From Diospyros lotus (lineage: Eukaryota; Streptophyta; Magnoliopsida; Ericales; Ebenaceae): a DNA stretch of 64,000 nucleotides. The notes below the pieces were generated by a model. It saw only the letters and a program-made list of their open reading frames with translations. It searched no databases and was not told the origin of the DNA. Positions 60,478 to 64,000 of this stretch are shown one piece after another. Each line of letters begins with the position of its first letter. The stretch's first letter is position 1. The position numbers and the translations under genes were made by a program. The DNA lies in the NCBI RefSeq assembly GCF_014633365.1, contig NC_068349.1, positions 24,752,753-24,816,752 of the forward strand. The letters are read 5' to 3'.

Positions 60478-63400
60478 ACAAAAATTTCGTCCTCAAAATT
60501 TGTCACAATTCTAAATTTCAAAATTTCATCCTCGAAATTAACATCTGACTAATCGAATAATTAGGGAAGATCCTAGCTCATTACCTTATCTCAAATAATC
60601 CTGCTAAAGCTCTTTGCAGCGATTTTATCTCCAGGACAACTATACCATCTATTATCGTCTCTTAATCACCAGACCTCTAGCACATATATCTTATTTGAAA
60701 CTTAAGAATACCATCACACATATAAATCAGAACTCTTGGGCTGGCCATGCTCATAAATCCCTAGACAAGTACACTTGTCAACCATGCATGCCTTTCCAAT
60801 TTCTATTTGAAAACTCATAACCGCATAACTCGGTCCTTAGGCTACGAGTCTTAATCTGAACTCCCATCCAAACCAATACCCACATCATTATAATGAGCCC
60901 GAGGCTCTCATATCCACATTATCAATTTTCAATTTGCTTTTCACTAAGTCATCCAATCAATATCCTCAATCACGATACTTCTCTAATTCTGATTTCCTAC
61001 GATCTCATTTATCTTGAACTAATCAATCATGTTTTGATAATCTTCCAACCTTAGCACAATAGTCCCTGATCTCGATACATCTTGACTTTTATCAAATAGA
61101 TCCTTAAAGAAATATTCTTATGTCATCAAACTATTTCACGTATCCTTGGATCCTCAAACATTACATATCTTGCCATCACTATCCTCGAAACTAGCTATGC
61201 CTTACCTTAGGTCATCTCAAACTTAGTCATTGCTTAATCTTTACTTGTGCTAATCTATTCTAGATTTCTATTGTTTCCTCATTCTTGTAGGTATTCATCT
61301 CCCAATATAATCTCAAGTTTCTGTCAATTGACCACAATTATAAAATCATGTAACTATTTTCTCAAGAAATCTTATTAATAGATTCTATCTGTCTTCAAAA
61401 CTTAGACCAAAATTTAACGCTGTCTTCCAATACTAATATCCTTGCATCGCTTGCTTCTTTGTTACTTGGTCGCCAAATTAATATCCATTCATCCATATAC
61501 CCAATAACTTGAATAACTCCTCACACTTTTTGAAGTGATCCTCAAATAACATTTTATATCATTAGATCCTCAAATTTGTTTGAATTAATCTTCGAGTAAT
61601 AACGTTTCATGTTAACTAACTTTAATCATGCTCGATCCTTAAGACACCATCTCATGCCAATCATACTTTATCATAAAGAAATCATCTGATTACTTTCCTC
61701 GCATTTGACCATCGGCTCTTTTGACTTCCAATCAACCGTAGCACAAGTTCACTTGCCAACTCGCAATCTCTAGACATGCTCCTTGACTCTAATGTCTAAT
61801 TGTCTTGACAATAGTGCTATCAACTTTATTCATACTATTCTAACCTCTTAGTCCACACATAGCTCAGTATCCAATAATCTCCATCCATCATTAGCGGACT
61901 CATCATTTAAGAAATAGTCCTAGTAAATTTTTCAAGAATACGTCCTAGCATTTCTCTTGCTTACTACATATCCACAGGCTCATCATTTTTTTTTTTTTTT
62001 GCTGACATCACTCAGCAATACATCTCCCGATGTTTCCACCAGGCTACCTAGACTAACCGTCTACCCATACGAGTTCCATTCTCCAAAATCTAAAATCTCG
62101 AATTTCTAATCGATCTAGATTCTCTCAATCACGTCCAAGATTTGCACAATGTTCAAGATGTTAATCCATAACTATATTGTCAGCTAGAGTAGGCAGGTAC
62201 TTACATCATTAATGGTACTCTAATCATCGCTGGATTTTTTTTTCTTTTTTTTTTTTTTTTGAAAACTCTAAAGTTTCCTCAATCAATTCTTTCAAGAAAT
62301 TCTTCAAGAATCCCAAACCGATTTATCTCCAAAAATCTTGAATCAAATCGCGATATCTAGTTCCAATCATCTTCCGAGAACTCTATTTCCTTGCAACGAT
62401 TGCTCTCAATCCACCATTCATCATGGTGCCTTCGAATTCTTCTCGTCGGGTTGACCACTAACAACTTTACCTGATTCCGCAGGTCTATTTGGCACACTAA
62501 ACTGTAATCACAACCTCTATTGACTAAGTCTCTCATCATTCTCCCTTAGGGTAGATACGACCTACCAGCAACTCTTGCCTTTTTCAAGTACCCGATCTCT
62601 TTCTCAAACTGAGATTGCCATCTCACAACTCATCGTCAAGGCCTTGAACTGGCCATACTCTACTACCCGAAATCTCATTTACCAAGAATCCACTAACTCT
62701 TCACATTTCGCTTTTTAGATACAGCTGACTATCAGCACACGATCATTCATGATCCCATTGCCATACTAGATACTGAGGTATTTTATTCCTCGAGACTCGC
62801 ATTGTTCGCCATGTCACCCATTCCCAAGATGACTGTGAACCCTGATACAAATCTTTAAATACGACACTCGGTCCATATTCAATCCATTTTATTTTGGGTT
62901 GATTCTCCGGCCTCAATCAATCACAGCTAGTGGTACACTTTGCTCCTAGACCATTGGGACTTAGACCCATACAAGGTACAGACCCTACTAAGCTGTCCTA
63001 GATCTTCAGCATCTAATCGTATCCTAGGCAATCTACTATGATGCTTCGATCGACGACTTTCTGTACCTTATCGCAAGCCATCCATCAACCATCTGCATGT
63101 AGGTCCCTAGATCCAGATTTGTCACTGCGAACACCGAACCAGTAGTGTCGTCACGCTGCTAGGGTTCTTATCTCGTCCTTGCGAGTCACATCGATTGTAC
63201 CACCATCACCTCATCAATTGACGCAACTCATACACCATCATTTGGCCATCTTCAGCCTCTTGCTTGACCCAGTCTGTTGAATCGCTAATCTTTACATCTC
63301 ATTTTCGAGACACTAATTGATCCTCAAAAATCCATTATCATTCGATCCTAACTCATCAGCTAGCCATGTCACATCAGACTAATCATCCATGATCCTATCA

Positions 63401-63866
63401 TTTTCGATAACCATAGTTATCCTATCTTTCCTTTTAGTGATTCCAACTAATGACCTCAAATCAACAGTCTCTAAATCTCTCGGATCCATAATCATGGTTA
63501 CCGAGTCAATCTTACACCCGACTCATATCATTATATCCTAACTTCCATAGCTAGATCATTCTGCTTGTACTAGCTTCCATCAGGCTTTTACTATTCATCA
63601 AGAATAGTAATCGTATATTGGAATAGTGTCTATACGTGAATAGTACACCAAGTAAGTTCCCAGGGAAGAGAGGTGGGTCACAAATGGACACACTTAAATA
63701 CCAAGTCTTTACTTAGCCAGAACTTTCCTAGACATGCACTTCCACTACACAACATTTAAATCCAGTAACCTCTAAGCCTTCAACTGACAATTCCCGAATC
63801 TCCTAAATAGGGATTAACTCTGATATCAACTACATCTGAGTCACTTAGAGCTTCCAATAATCTTAA
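60478..63866 (-). other. Non-coding interior of the LARD-like element
   Basis: 3.4 kb without coding capacity on either strand. It is rich in short C/T/A words (TCCTCAAA, ATCTCGA) and has two T-runs (61987-62000, 62237-62261). The minus-strand FEDEI word occurs twice near the PPT (about 60482-60500 and 60518-60540). Confidence 0.7.
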
Positions 63867-63878
63867 GCTCTGATACCA
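63867..63878 (-). other. Primer binding site (initiator tRNA-Met)
   Basis: On the minus strand TGGTATCAGAGC lies two bases after the 5' LTR. Confidence 0.9.
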
Positions 63879-63880
63879 AC

Positions 63881-64000
63881 TGTAACGCCCCACTTTTCTG
63901 GGCGCGTTATAACTTGGGACAATTCCGAGACAATAATTTTTTTTTCTTTCAAACACTAAAGCTAAACCACATCTTTCCTCAAATTCGTCCCAGAATTTCC
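63881..64000 (-). repeat. 5' LTR of the non-coding element, partial
   Basis: Its 120 bases match 57761-57880 apart from five substitutions and one extra T. The rest is outside the window. Confidence 0.92.

Larger units (their letters stand above)
57761..64000 (-). mobile_element. Non-coding long-LTR element (LARD-like), runs off the window
   Basis: On the minus strand the order is 5' LTR (ends at 63881), PBS, 3.4-kb interior, PPT, 3' LTR (60464-57761). The interior has no open frame above 68 codons and no recognisable gag or pol. Its end, next to the PPT, encodes FEDEIF on the minus strand, as in the tail of Del/Tekay polyproteins. The element could only move with proteins supplied by an intact relative. 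In the 120 bases available for comparison the two LTRs differ by five substitutions and one T. Confidence 0.85.

Overview
This window is nuclear DNA of a flowering plant. The evidence is one spliced gene with seven GT-AG exons encoding an oligopeptide transporter, plant transposable-element families (CACTA, Mutator-like, Ty1/copia, Athila and a long-LTR Ty3/gypsy family resembling Del/Tekay chromoviruses), and a tRNA-derived SINE close to the plant Au SINE. The species cannot be told from the sequence. There is no prokaryotic, organellar, rRNA, tRNA-gene or CRISPR signal.

Layout. 1-2561: the 3' part of a long LTR. 2562-19724: remnants of one LTR element, a 5' piece of unclear origin and a 3' end with PPT and LTR at 15681-19724. 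It is split by an 11.8-kb CACTA transposon (3212-15053) carrying a broken TNP2-like transposase and a broken TNPA-like gene. A solo LTR sits in the last exon of the TNPA-like gene (11546-13952), and another solo LTR sits inside the outer LTR (16107-18716). 20067-21490: a 226-bp CACTA-type MITE, an array of TACCCACACAT motifs and a SINE with a 19-bp target duplication. 21802-25390 (minus strand): the only intact host gene, an OPT-family transporter of 761 residues, with a long-TIR MITE upstream. 26082-31868: AT-rich intergenic DNA with purine-rich minisatellites and a 1.57-kb TIR element (29717-31290). 31878-44883: a small Mutator-like TIR element inflated by a Ty1/copia element (33059-44696, exact TATAT target duplication). 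The 3' LTR of that copia element in turn holds a solo LTR (40956-43527, exact CACTC target duplication). 44893-50260: degenerate repeats, including an LTR tail with PBS and a TTTCGAAACAT motif array. 50261-56235: a truncated Athila element with a readable gag and a solo LTR in its 5' LTR (51518-53612). 56236-56535: an antisense fragment of the long-LTR family. 57761 to the window end: a minus-strand long-LTR element with PBS and PPT but no coding capacity.

How the parts relate. The main theme is nested insertion. The same long-LTR family (termini TGTAAYRCC and GGYGTTACA) appears eight times: four are solo LTRs with flanking repeats, one is a non-coding element with two LTRs, and the others are partial. 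At least three nested stacks can be ordered in time from the target duplications. No previously undescribed coding system is evident. The least explained signals are structural: paired stem-loops kept at the same place in six LTRs although the stem sequence changes, arrays of palindromic motifs inside non-autonomous TIR elements, and the TTTCGAAACAT and TACCCACACAT arrays.
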